Shown piece by piece: positions 33,780-43,271 of a stretch of DNA of 64,000 nt. The stretch is from Areca catechu (lineage: Eukaryota > Streptophyta > Magnoliopsida > Arecales > Arecaceae): contig CM038048.1 in assembly GCA_021397845.1 (NCBI GenBank), positions 33,850,727 through 33,914,726 of the forward strand, in the 5' to 3' direction. The position numbers and the translations under genes were made by a program. Under the pieces are notes generated by a model, which was not told where the DNA came from, made no database searches, and worked only from the letters and a program-made list of their open reading frames with translations. Each line of letters starts with the position of its first letter. The stretch's first letter is position 1.

Positions 33780-35237
33780 TGGTGGGGACACCGGAGGCAC
33801 CAAAATAAGATAGAGGCTTTTCAATCCTCAGTGAATTGATCAATAATTTATGAGTCCATCTGTAATAAGGGCTTAGCCCATCTGAGTCTATTTTAGTTAT
33901 TATTTGAGTCTTTTGAGTTGTTATTTCAGTTATGTACTAGTCAGCTCATGTTGAGCTAGTTCAGTCCAATGCTAGTCAGCTCATGTTGAGCTAATTTTAG
34001 TTTTTTGAGTCCTGTCCAAGCATATTGAAGACTCAAGACTATATCATACAAGTGAAGACCAAGTTCAACTAGATTGAAGACATGGAAGTATAGCCCAAGT
34101 CCAACCCAGCTTGAAGATTTGAAGACCCCAGGAGGAAAATTCAGAAAATCCTGATTTCTTGCAGATGCCCTCCAGATGCCCAGATTTCCTTCCAGATGCC
34201 AAAGTATATTCATAGATAAGGGCATCCATGATTCCAGAGGTCCATCTACATCCTAGCTCAAAGAAATCAAGCCCAGGTGCCAAGCCCAAGCCCTAAAAGA
34301 GCAAGATACCAGGGAATATTCCTGCTACATGGCTACCAGGCCACCCCAGCTTCCAAAGGCCCAAACCCATGCACCCGAGCCCATTTGGGCCGGCCACTTG
34401 CTGCTCCTAGAAGCCCAACACGCCCCCCTAGGCGTTCTTGGAGTGTTGGCCAAGTCAAGAGAATTTTTAGGGATTTTTTTTACCTAATATTTTCTTATTT
34501 TCTAGCTAAGGTTTGAGAGGGAAAAGGATTCTTATGTAAAGACTTATGTGCCCTTACTTGGAGCCCAAGGTTAAGGGTCTATTTAATGGACCCTAGCCTC
34601 TTGTATGAATGGACTTTTTGATATGAATTAAAACCTTGAGTTCTTCTATTGAGTTGTGTGATACCCTGCTATGTGCATAAAGGGATTTGTGAGAGTTCTT
34701 CTTCCCGGTGTTTGCAATCATCTTCCTGCTGCCAACAAACCCTCCAGATCCCTGGATGCCCACTCCAAAAGAAGCCTTCCCTTGCTGTTTTTTCTTTGTT
34801 TTCTTGTTTCTTTGTAAATTTTCTAACCCCAGACAGGTCGTTAGTAGGTCCCCGAGTTCCTACGAATCCAACGACCCTAGCCAAGCCTCAATCGGACCAC
34901 CGAGCAGAAAGCCGAGTATCCGCGGGTCATTGGCTCAGTTTTCCAGGCCGCATCCATCGAGGAACGAGAGACCCCTTCGTTGCGATCTTCACAGACATTG
35001 TCAGGTACACCCCTCTACCTCCAGTAGTTTTATTGTAGGTGAACTTGCCCTAACAGAGGCTTCTCAGCCCCGGCGATCCTTCTTTTCTACTTTTCTAGGT
35101 CCTAATCTGCATGCTGATCTTCTATAATTCATATAAAATTCCCTACAACTTATTTTAATCTGAAGTTTGGGAATTAATCACTCAACCCCACATATAAAAC
35201 ATTCAAAAAGAATTGCATGCATATTAGTCCCCCATCA
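33780..35237 (+). repeat. 5' LTR of element C
   Basis: 1458 bp, TGGTGGGGACACCGG to AGTCCCCCATCA. A TATA-like TATTTAAT is at 34580-34587; the 3' copy has TATTTAAA at 39445-39452. Confidence 0.93.
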
Positions 35238-35239
35238 TT

Positions 35240-35251
35240 TGGTATCAGAGC
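35240..35251 (+). promoter_or_regulatory. Primer binding site of element C
   Basis: TGGTATCAGAGC, a perfect tRNA-iMet site, two bases after the LTR. Confidence 0.88.
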
Positions 35252-36122
35252 TTAGATTAGGGCTTGTTTTCTATAATTTTTCAGTCTGTATATGCTCTGT
35301 TATTTTAATTATTTCTCCCTGATATAAACACCAAAAATTCTAAAATTTATTTTTCTGAATTTAAAATAATTCAAAGTAATTTTAAGAATTTTTGAAGACT
35401 TTATTATGGCTTGTGAATTTTCTGCAAGCCGAAATACAGCCTGCAAATTTTTGGCTTTATTTTTTTCAGGAAGACAAGTTGTAAGTTTTAGGGTTTTGTT
35501 TAGCATTTTTGCATATCTTTTAATTTTAGTATATTTCCTGCATATTAGGCCATAATTTGCAAGTTTTCTTCTATTTAAGAAAATATCAAAATAAAAAAAA
35601 AATTACATATTATCCAAAAACACCAAAAAAATATCTAAACCCTAATTTGCATCATCATCAGCCTGCCATCATTGCATAATCTACTTTTAAGGGCACTCTT
35701 GCTATATCAGATGGGGGGAGGATTTGATCACCTCTCCTTAGCCCAAAACCACACCCCTTGTATTCAGTCTCAAGCCTTAACCTAAAATTAACTAGACTTA
35801 ATTTGCCCTAGTGGGCTAGGGACACCAATTGGTTGGGTCCGGACTATGTGTCAGATCATTGTGTCAAGCTAACCCATGTGTGCTTTGTGCTCAGTGTCTA
35901 GAATGGTGGTTTAGGGATTCAATCCCGAAGGGCTTGTGTGCTGGTCCGCCTACCTGTCCAATCTCTGATTGGTGTCTAGGATTGGCAATCAGGGACCTAA
36001 CACTCCCCTTACACCTGCCTGGCTGAGTACAGGGTTACTATAGGCTAGTTTGCCACCCTGATTGAGCATCCAGTTTTGGACTCTAGGTCTAGTCAGCTAT
36101 AGTTGGTTTGATCGAGTCTTGC
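35252..36122 (+). other. Leader of element C
   Basis: About 0.87 kb; AT-rich first half, then blocks shared with the leaders of B and D (GCCCTAGTGGGCTAGGGACA near 35803). No gene supported; the 65-residue frame 35829-36026 is not conserved in B or D. Confidence 0.6.
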
Positions 36123-36996
36123 ATGAGCACTATATCAGGAGTTTCATATCACCCACATCCTTCACAAATGTCTGAACCCATGGAAAATTTGCAAGCCCAA
36201 ATAAAAGCCCTAGCTGATCAAATGGCCCAGATGGCTACCCAGATGACCTAGTTAACTCAGTCTGGTATTCAAACCAATGATAGAATTGACCATCTTGCCA
36301 ATAGGTTTGATCAGTTAAAAGTCCGGGTAGGGACCCCAAGAAAAACCCATGGGTCACATTCTGAGCTAGATCCTGATTCCCCTCAACCTAGGAGGACCCT
36401 AAACCTTGATCTATACCGTGAGGTCGAACCTAGGAGAGCCCCTTTTCCTGACCCGTACTACAATCCTCAACCTAGGAGGACCCCAAACCCTGATCCATAC
36501 CTTGAGGTTGAACCTAGGAGAGCCCATCGTCATGACCCAATCCCTAAGGTTAGTCCTAGAAGACCCAATCAGGATTTTATTGACTAGGAAGATAGATCCT
36601 ATTTACCCTCTCCCTATAAGCCTAGTATACCCACAACCTATAGATCTTATGACTCCAAATCCTATGAACCTAGAACCTATGAATCCATAACCTATGAACC
36701 TAGATCCTATGACTCTAGATCCCATGATCATAGATCCTATGCACCCACACCCTATGAGCCTAGTAGACCCAACACCCAATATTCTGACCCATATAGGGAG
36801 TCCAACCCTAGGAGAACCCAATATTCTGACCCATATAGGGAGTCCAACCATAGGAGGACCCAATATCCTGACCCATATAGAGAGCCCAACCTTAGGAGGA
36901 CCCCATACCATGATCCATCCTTAGAACCTGACCATAGAGCTGACCCAAAATCCTATGACCCTGGATCTTATAATCCCATGACCCATAGTCTGCACC
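36123..36996 (+). pseudogene. Gag-like N-terminal ORF of element C
   Basis: Starts at ATG 36123 (MSTISGVSYH). A coiled-coil-like head (LQAQIKALADQMAQMATQM) runs into TAG at 36247-36249, exactly where B also has TAG. It continues with DRIDHLANRFDQLKVRV, about two of the 28-residue repeats (36400-36540), a TAG at 36586 where B has CAG, and Tyr/Pro-rich repeats, including three to four 14-residue units (SDPYRESNPRRTQY, 36789-36910). A frame change near 36960-37000 separates it from the next ORF. Arg/Tyr/Pro-rich low complexity suggests RNA binding, but this is inference. Confidence 0.65.
36789..36910 (+). repeat. 42-bp in-frame tandem repeat, about three units
   Basis: Units with CCATATAGGGAGTCCAACC and AGGAGGACCCAATAT, 14 codons each. 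Element B lacks this expansion. Confidence 0.8.
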
Positions 36997-36997
36997 C

Positions 36998-37978
36998 TTG
37001 TCCTATGAGCCCAGAGAACCCATAACCCCTAAGTATCAATCTAGTACTTGTCAGGTTTCCCTTAGTCAACTTGAACCGCATAGGATTAGCACCCCTAAAT
37101 ATGAGCCCAGTAGTGAGCCACTACCCTTTAGGCAACCTGAACCTACTAGGATTAGTGTCCATATTCAAAAACCAGGACCTAGCCAATTTTCCCCTAGCCG
37201 TCCTTCTCCAACCATTCCTGAGATTGACAAGGCTTACATTAATGCGGAAGTGTATGAAGCTGATGCAAACTTAGTGGATGAGTATGCGGGAGAAGAGGAG
37301 ACACCTTTAGTAGACATCAAATTAGCTGACCCAGTAGATACCCAGGTAGAAACCAACCTAGAGCTAGTTGACCTTGACCACATCCAACCTAAAGCTATAG
37401 TAGAAGAACAATTAGAGGAAGAGAACCTAGGTACTGCTGCTAGAGCCTTACCTGAGGAAACCATAGAGGAGAGCCAAATTATAGAGTATAGTCTAAAAAT
37501 ACAAGAACCAGAAGAATTTATTAAGGACCTGATCTCTTTGAATCAATGCCTTCAAGATGAGCCCTCTCCTATAGTTCCCATTAAGGACCTCTTCCCTGAG
37601 ATTAGTAACCCATCCTTCCATTATGCAAACCCCATAGATATACCGCAACCTCATAAGGTTAGCCTCATTAGTCTAGGATTAGTCCCTGACATGCCTTCTT
37701 ATATCGAACTTTATCCAACTAACCTTAAACCTTTTTCCCTACCCTACCAGACTAATTTTGAATCCACTTCCTATTTTCTACCCTTTCCAGATACCTCCAG
37801 CATTTCTAGGATCATTAGATTGCATTTAGCTGAGATTAGCATACTACATGCATTCATCACGCATGTTAGGTTTGCATCTTACTTTTGGCATACTCTTTGG
37901 AATTTGCTAAGAGTTCACTGTAAATTTTCATGTGCATGTCAAGCTAGGATCAAACCTAGAGAACCTATAATCTATTAG
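36998..37978 (+). CDS. ORF of unknown function in element C, 326 residues
   Basis: Open from 36998 to 37978. The first 80 residues are Pro/Ser-rich. EVYEADANLVDEYAGEEE (about 85-102) matches the acidic linker that follows the gag zinc knuckle in D. The rest is acidic to about residue 190 (EESQIIEYSLKIQEPEEFI), then more hydrophobic (SYFLPFPDTSSISRIIRLHL) and ends with CKFSCACQARIKPREPII. B encodes the same 245-residue C-terminal part with many substitutions but no indels that I can see, and the same end. I recognise no family. The first Met is probably internal: the frame belongs to the longer gag-like protein seen in B. Confidence 0.6.
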   Translation: MSYEPREPITPKYQSSTCQVSLSQLEPHRISTPKYEPSSEPLPFRQPEPTRISVHIQKPGPSQFSPSRPSPTIPEIDKAYINAEVYEADANLVDEYAGEEETPLVDIKLADPVDTQVETNLELVDLDHIQPKAIVEEQLEEENLGTAARALPEETIEESQIIEYSLKIQEPEEFIKDLISLNQCLQDEPSPIVPIKDLFPEISNPSFHYANPIDIPQPHKVSLISLGLVPDMPSYIELYPTNLKPFSLPYQTNFESTSYFLPFPDTSSISRIIRLHLAEISILHAFITHVRFASYFWHTLWNLLRVHCKFSCACQARIKPREPIIY

Positions 37979-37989
37979 GTTTAGATCCA

Positions 37990-38644
37990 AAGAGTTCAAT
38001 AAAATTTTCTTCGATAGGAATGCATAGTCGAATCTGTTAGGTGTCAGTATGAGTCCTTTGCATCATTTGTTAGGAGTCTGCATGTGCCTAGCATGTTCAC
38101 CACCCGCACTAATCTTAAAATAACTGGCTAATTCCCGAAGAAGGGTCAAAGAATTTGATGTAGTGGATTCTATCTTGGTTAGGCATAGGCCTAAAAGAAG
38201 CTTCATGCTCGTAGAGCCAGACCTTTTAAAATAATAAAGAAGGTTGGATCAAATGCCTAGGTGTTAGACATGCCTCGGATTTGGGCATTAGTTCTACCTT
38301 CAATATTATAGACCTGGCTAAGTACAGGGAACCGGCAACGATACCTAGTGAGGCTTTTGAACCTATTCCTTTTCATTGTGAGTGACCCTAACCTAGAGTG
38401 TCCACTAATAAATTTGGCCTGAGAGAGGAGAACGGATCGAGCGTATCCTGGATGATCAAGCCATTATGACCCGGGGCCGCGGTTATCAACGTTTCCTGGT
38501 CCGATGGCAAGGCCGGCCAAAGTCGGACGATTCGTGGATTTCTCGAGAGGACTTGCAGCACCTCAACCTAGACCTCCTCGAGAGATATGTGAGCCAGCTT
38601 GATCTTCACTCGACAGGGTCGAGTTCCTCCCACCCCGAGAGAAT
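37990..38644 (+). pseudogene. Integrase C-terminus and chromodomain of element C
   Basis: Broken frames from 37990 give the integrase tail (LVEPDLLK near 38200-38235, then IIKKVGSNA in another frame), and an open piece from about 38423 holds ERILDDQAIMTRGRGYQRFL, VRWQGRPKSDDSWISREDLQ and LDLLERYVSQL. This is the chromodomain end of a chromovirus integrase, with GPY/F-like sequence before it. The zinc-binding and DDE parts are absent and were probably lost in the family founder, since B lacks them too. The polypurine tract CACCCCGAGAGAAT (38631-38644) overlaps the coding end. Confidence 0.78.
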
Positions 38645-40102
38645 TGGTGGGGACATCGGAGGCACCCGAATAAGATAGAGGCTTTTCAATCCTCAATGAA
38701 TTGATCAATAATTTATGAGTCCATCTGTAATAAGGGCTTAGCCCATCTGAGTCCATTTTAGTTGTTATTTGAATCTTTTGAGTTGTTATTTCAGTTCTGT
38801 ACTAGTCAGCTCATGTTGAGCTAGTTCAGTCCAATGCTAGTCAGCTCATGTTGAGCTAATTTTATTTTTTTGGGTCCTGTCCAAGCATACTGAATACTCA
38901 AGACTATATCATACAAGTGAAGACCAAGTTCAAATAGATTGAAGACATGGAAGTATAGCCCAAGTCTAACCCAGCTTGAAGATTTGAAGACCCCAGGAGG
39001 AAAATTCAGAAAACCCTGATTTCTTGCAGATGCCCTCCAAATGCCCAGATTCCCTTCCAGATGCCAAAGTATATTCATAGAAAAGGGCATCCATGATTCC
39101 AGAGGTCCATCTATATCCTAGCCCAAAGAAATCAAGCCCAGGTTCCAAGCCCAAGCCCTAAAGAAGCAAGATACCAGGGAATATTCCTGCTACATGGCTA
39201 CCAGGCCACCCCAGCTTCCAGAGGCCCAAACCCATGCACCCGAGCCCCTTTGGGCAGGCCTCTTGCTGCTCCTAGAAGCCCAACACGCCCCCCTAGGCAT
39301 TCTTGGAGTGTTGGCCAAGTCAAAAGAATTTTTATGGATTTTTTCTACCTAATATTTCCTTATTTTCTAGCTAGGGTTTGAGAGGGAAAAGGATTCTTAT
39401 GTAAAGACTTATGTGCCCTTACTTGGAGCCCAAGGTTAAGGATCTATTTAAAGGACCCTAGCCTCTTGTATGAAGGGACTTTTTGATATGAATTAAAATC
39501 TTGAGTTCTTCTATTGAGTTGTGTGATACCCTGCTGTGTGCATAAAGGGGTTTGTGTGAGTTCTTCTTCCCGATGTTTGCAATCATCTTCCTGCTGCCAA
39601 CAAACCCTCCAGATCCCTGGATGCCCACTCCAAAAGAAGCCTTTCCTTGCTATTTTTCCTTCATTTTCTTGTTTCTTTGTGAATTTTCTAACCCCTGACA
39701 GGTCGTTTGCAGGTCCCCGAGTTCCTACGAATCCAACGACTCCAGCCAAGTCTCAATCGGATCACCGAGCAGAAAGCCGGGTATCCGCGGGTCATTGGCT
39801 CGGTTTTCCAGGCCGCATCCATCGAGGAACGAGAGACCCCTTCGCTGCGATCTTCACAGACATTGTCAGGTACACCCCTCTACCTCCAGTAATTTTATTG
39901 TAGGAGAACTTGCCCTAACAGAGGCTTCTCAGCCCCGGCGATCCTTCTTTTCTACTTTTTTAGGTCCTAATCTGCATGCTGATCTTCTAAAATTCATATA
40001 AAATCACCTACAACTTATTTTAATCTGAAGTTCAGGAATTAATCACTCAACCTCACATATAAAATATACAAAAATAATTGCGTGCATATTAGTCCTCCAT
40101 CA
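38645..40102 (+). repeat. 3' LTR of element C
   Basis: 1458 bp, same length as the 5' LTR, TGGTGGGGACATCGG to AGTCCTCCATCA. Confidence 0.93.
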
Positions 40103-40107
40103 CGAAG

Positions 40108-40308
40108 ACCAGCCTTCAGGTGGTCTTCGTATATGCGGAGGGCTCCTAAATTTAGAGGTCCATTTACCCTACCCTCTCGGCTAGGGATGGTTAGATGTAA
40201 GGTGGACGAAATGTTGCATACGGTCCTAAGATTCTCGACCCTCTCTAGGGTCATGGCCGACGGGATGTCGAAGGGACCAGGTTCCCTATGACTGCAAGCT
40301 ACGGCCAT
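40108..40308 (-). pseudogene. Antisense ORF of element A, N-terminal part
   Basis: Minus-strand frame from 40308: MAVACSHREP, then LERVENLRTVCNISSTLHL and LNLGALRIYEDHLKAGLR, where element C interrupts it. It corresponds to LEALRDAYSIPESI and FYEEAFVGGLRFP in E's antisense ORF. The protein continues at 33774 on the other side of C. Confidence 0.68.
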
Positions 40309-40910
40309 CCTAAAATGGATTGCAGAGGAGGAAGAAGATGGGGGAAGATGAACACAGGACTAACCTGATTCTCTGGGTCTCTAAGCGAGTCTAAAGGCAG
40401 TGCAGGGGGGAGAGGAGGCGATTTTTTCTTCAAGCACAAACGCAGCAGCAGGTTCCTTCTGGGTGCTGCCCTCCTCCTTTTATAGGCATCTGGGGGGCCG
40501 CATCCTAATGCACCCCCCCACGTGATGAGATCTGACGGCCATCGCTTTGGTTCCCGAGTTGGACAGGGATCCGAGGGGACGCGCCGGATCGTATCCGGCC
40601 ATGATCCGCATGATAGATGAAGCAACGATGGATGGGCCACTCAGGCAGGGGTGCCAACTACCTTGATGGTGCCACGTGTCCCACGTCGCTTCAAGAATCT
40701 GAACGGGCAGCTGCTACGCACTGTACCAGCCATAACTACCCACCTAGTCTTCGCCAACCAGGCACTGACACCTGTCCCATGGCAAAAATCAAAGCAGGAG
40801 GTGGCCGGACATAGCACGCCAAACCGGATTCACCATCATTTGAAAGGCCACCGCATTTATTGCCATTTAATGCCCTCGCCCTTCAAGCCTACAGACTCGC
40901 TCGAAGCAGG
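40309..40910. other. Spacer of element A before the polypurine tract
   Basis: Upstream region of the antisense gene. CACGTG occurs near 40519 and CCACGTG near 40672; E's counterpart region also has one. No gene supported. Confidence 0.45.
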
Positions 40911-40924
40911 GCAAGGGGGACAAC
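40911..40924 (+). promoter_or_regulatory. Polypurine tract of element A
   Basis: GCAAGGGGGACAAC, directly before the 3' LTR. Confidence 0.7.
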
Positions 40925-41731
40925 TGTTGTACCATGACGGCTCACCTTCAGCCAGAACCGGTCCAGTCCTACAGTCCAACTCGGCTGCCCTTCTCAAGGC
41001 TCCAACTAAAAAGGTCCAACCCACCGAAGCTGAGGTCCGAACAACCCTCTCCTGCTGGGGTCCAGCCCACCGTTCTCCGTCAGAGGTCCGACCCACCTGA
41101 GCTGAGGTCCGAACGACTCTCTCCTACTGGGGTTCGGCCTACCATTCTTCGTTAGAGGTCCGACCCACCGGAGCTGAGGTCCCAACGACCCTCTCCCGTT
41201 AGGGTTCGGCCCACCATTCTCAGTCAGAGGTCCGACCCACCGGAGTTGGGGTCCGAATGACCCTCTCTCGCTGGGGTCTGGCCCATCACTCTCCATTGGA
41301 GGTCCGACCGACCGACTGTCCAAAAGCACTTTTTTGTTGCTGCGAGATCCTGCTATCTCAACGGCCCTGCTCCACTACTTCTACGATGCCACCGTATCTG
41401 CACACCACGTGGCCACTCTCTAGATTCTTCTAGGGGTAGATCGATCCTTCCCAGCCTCTCCCCTAATGGATTTTGGACTGTTCTGCACCTATATAAGGTA
41501 CCTGGGGGACCTCGTTTGAAGGTAGAGCAACTCTTCGCTTTTCAGAGATTGTTCATTCTTTGATTCCTCCATTCTGTTGCCTTCGATCTTTTGCTAACTT
41601 AACCATCGGAGGGTCCCCCGCCAGAACACCACCGGCACCCTTGGAGACTTTTCTGCAGGTTCGCCCGAGAGAGGAGTGCTCCGGCTAATCCAGCCATCCC
41701 AGTTCCCGGCCCAGGAGTTGACGTAGCAACA
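40925..41731 (+). repeat. 3' LTR of element A
   Basis: 807 bp. It has the same GGTCCGACC-type repeats, TATA box (41490-41497) and end as the 5' LTR, with about 45 bp deleted after GACCGACTGTC near 41321. Confidence 0.9.
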
Positions 41732-41866
41732 AGTCATAAGGCATTTGAATGTCATTTGAAACCTAATGACAAAAAGAAAATTAAGAACGTTTGGGTTCCA
41801 AAAGGAACCATTTCCACTAACTTGCAAGGACCCAAGAAAGCTTGGGTACCTAAATCTATTAAATGA
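41732..41866 (+). pseudogene. Gag C-terminus of element F
   Basis: After the right target duplication the gag frame resumes and supplies the last Cys of the zinc knuckle cut at 19081. It then gives KPNDKKKIKNVWVPKG and KKAWVPKSIK, ending in TGA 41864-41866. The repeated WVPK motif is typical of the gag-protease boundary of Sireviruses. Confidence 0.8.
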
Positions 41867-42438
41867 TTGTTTTGCACAGATGTCTAGCAGCCACAAATTT
41901 AAAGAAAAGATGGTATCTGGATAGCGGCTGTTCAAGACACATGACAGGTGATATTGATCAATTCTTCATCCTAGAATAAAAGGATGGTGGAATGATAACA
42001 TTTGGTGATAATCAAAAAGAAAGGATAATCGGTATCGGTAAAATCAAAATTACTCATTCTATATTTATTGAGAATGTATTACTTGTAGAAAAGTTAAAGC
42101 ATTATCTTTTGAGTATTAGTCAGCTATGTGATATTGATTTTAATGTTTTCTTCAAGTCATCAATGTGTATAGTAGTTGGTCCACTTGACTTTAGTACTAA
42201 TATCATTGGATACAGACTTGGTAACATTTATGTATTAGATCTTAATGATCTAGCTATGTCAAGCAACACAAGTCTTGCAGCAATGAATGACAAGAGCAAG
42301 AAATCAAGTTTACTATGGTATAGGCGACTTAGATATGCTAGTATGGACACTGTAGCTAAACTTATTTCAAAGGATTTATCAAAGGTTTGCCAAAATTTAA
42401 AGTTAATTTTGATTACGTATGCGATGTTTGTCAGTTAG
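41863..42438 (+). pseudogene. Protease and GAG-pre-integrase region of element F
   Basis: An ATG at 41863 overlaps the gag stop (ATGA). The protease active site WYLDSGCSRHMTGD lies near 41907-41950 with its DSG intact; TAA at 41977-41979 interrupts it. The rest (41992-42438) is open and ends in the integrase zinc region: LLWYRRLRYASMDTVAKL, where the family has HRRLGHAS, so both zinc-binding His are Tyr. A frame change near 42410 precedes the CDVCQLGK segment. Confidence 0.8.
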
Positions 42439-43271
42439 GAAAATAAGTAAGGAGATGTTTTAATTCCAAAAATATCATTTCCACTACTAGACCCTTAGAG
42501 CTACTTCACATTGACTTATTTGGACCTACTAGGACTACTAGCCTAGGTGGTATGAAATATGATTTTATGATTGTAGATGATTTTTCAAGATACACATGGG
42601 TTTTGTTTATTGCACACAAAAATGAAACTTTCAAAGTATTCAAAATGTTTTATAAAAGAGTTACAAATTTAAAAAATTTATCTATTATTTCAATTCATAG
42701 TGATCATGGCACCGAATTTGAAAATCAATATTTTGATCACTTTTGCATAAAGCACGGTATTGATCATAACTTCTCTGCACCTAGAATACCACAGCAAAAT
42801 GGTGTTGTAGAAAGAAAGAATCGTACTTTGGAAGAAATATCCAAAACAATGCTTTATGAAGGAAATCATCCAAAATACTTTTGGACAGAAGTTGTAAATA
42901 CCGCATGCTATATTTTGAACAGAGTTTTGAATAGTCCTATTATCAGAAAAACCCCCTATGAACTGTGGAATAATAGAAAACCTAATATTAAGTATTTTCA
43001 TGTTTTCGGTTGTAAATATTTTATTCTTAACAATGGAAAGGATAATCTTGGTAAATTCGATGCAAAATTCGATGAGGCTATTTTTCCTGGATATTCTCTA
43101 AATAGTAAAGCCTATCGTGCTTTCAAAAAAAGAACTTTGACTGTCGAAGAATCTATATATATAGTTTTCAATGAATCTGACATTACATCTTCTAGAAAGG
43201 AAGATTTTGCTGATGATGATGTAGGTACACTAGAACATGGACTGAAAGATTTGACTCTCAAAGATAAATAA
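42439..43271 (+). pseudogene. Integrase core of element F
   Basis: After a TAA at about 42447, the frame is open from 42552 for 239 residues with all three catalytic acids: Asp in MIVDDFSRYTW (residues 9-10), Asp51 in HSDHGTEF and Glu87 in NGVVERKNR, a DX35E spacing. The tail has TPYELWNNRKPNIKYFHVFG and the usual copia C-terminus. This enzyme inserts the cDNA. The core looks intact although the zinc-binding region is damaged. Confidence 0.85.

Larger units (their letters stand above)
33780..40102 (+). mobile_element. Element C: complete non-autonomous chromovirus derivative
   Basis: LTRs 33780-35237 and 38645-40102 are both 1458 bp, from TGGTGGGGACA to CCATCA. Flanks are CGAAG (33775-33779 and 40103-40107), a perfect target duplication. 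The 3.4-kb inner part has an iMet primer site, a leader, a gag-like N-terminus with repeats, an acidic ORF of unknown type, and an integrase C-terminus with chromodomain. There is no capsid core, zinc knuckle, protease, RT, RNase H or integrase core, so movement must have relied on another element's enzymes, most likely a D-like chromovirus whose leader and gag start it shares. It lies in A's antisense ORF. Confidence 0.92.
19082..41731 (+). mobile_element. Element A: Tat-type Ty3/gypsy retrotransposon containing B and C
   Basis: 5' LTR 19082-19932 and 3' LTR 40925-41731 share the start TGTTGTACCATGAC and the end GCAACA. Flanks are GGTCA (19077-19081) and AGTCA (41732-41736), a target duplication with one mismatch. 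Internal order: primer site, gag, protease, RT, RNase H, a second (archaeal-type) RNase H, integrase, short tandem repeats, antisense ORF, polypurine tract. Without B and C it would be about 10 kb. The insertion lies in the second zinc-knuckle region of F gag. Stops and frameshifts disable most genes. Confidence 0.9.

Noticed and set aside
35240..35251. GGTATCAGAGC near LTRs considered as tRNA gene fragments
   Set aside because: Only the 12-base primer-site complement is present, two or three bases from an LTR end; no cloverleaf sequence follows.
25533..40102. B and C as the two ends of one very large element
   Set aside because: They are in opposite orientation, each with its own pair of LTRs and primer site, and C has its own CGAAG duplication.
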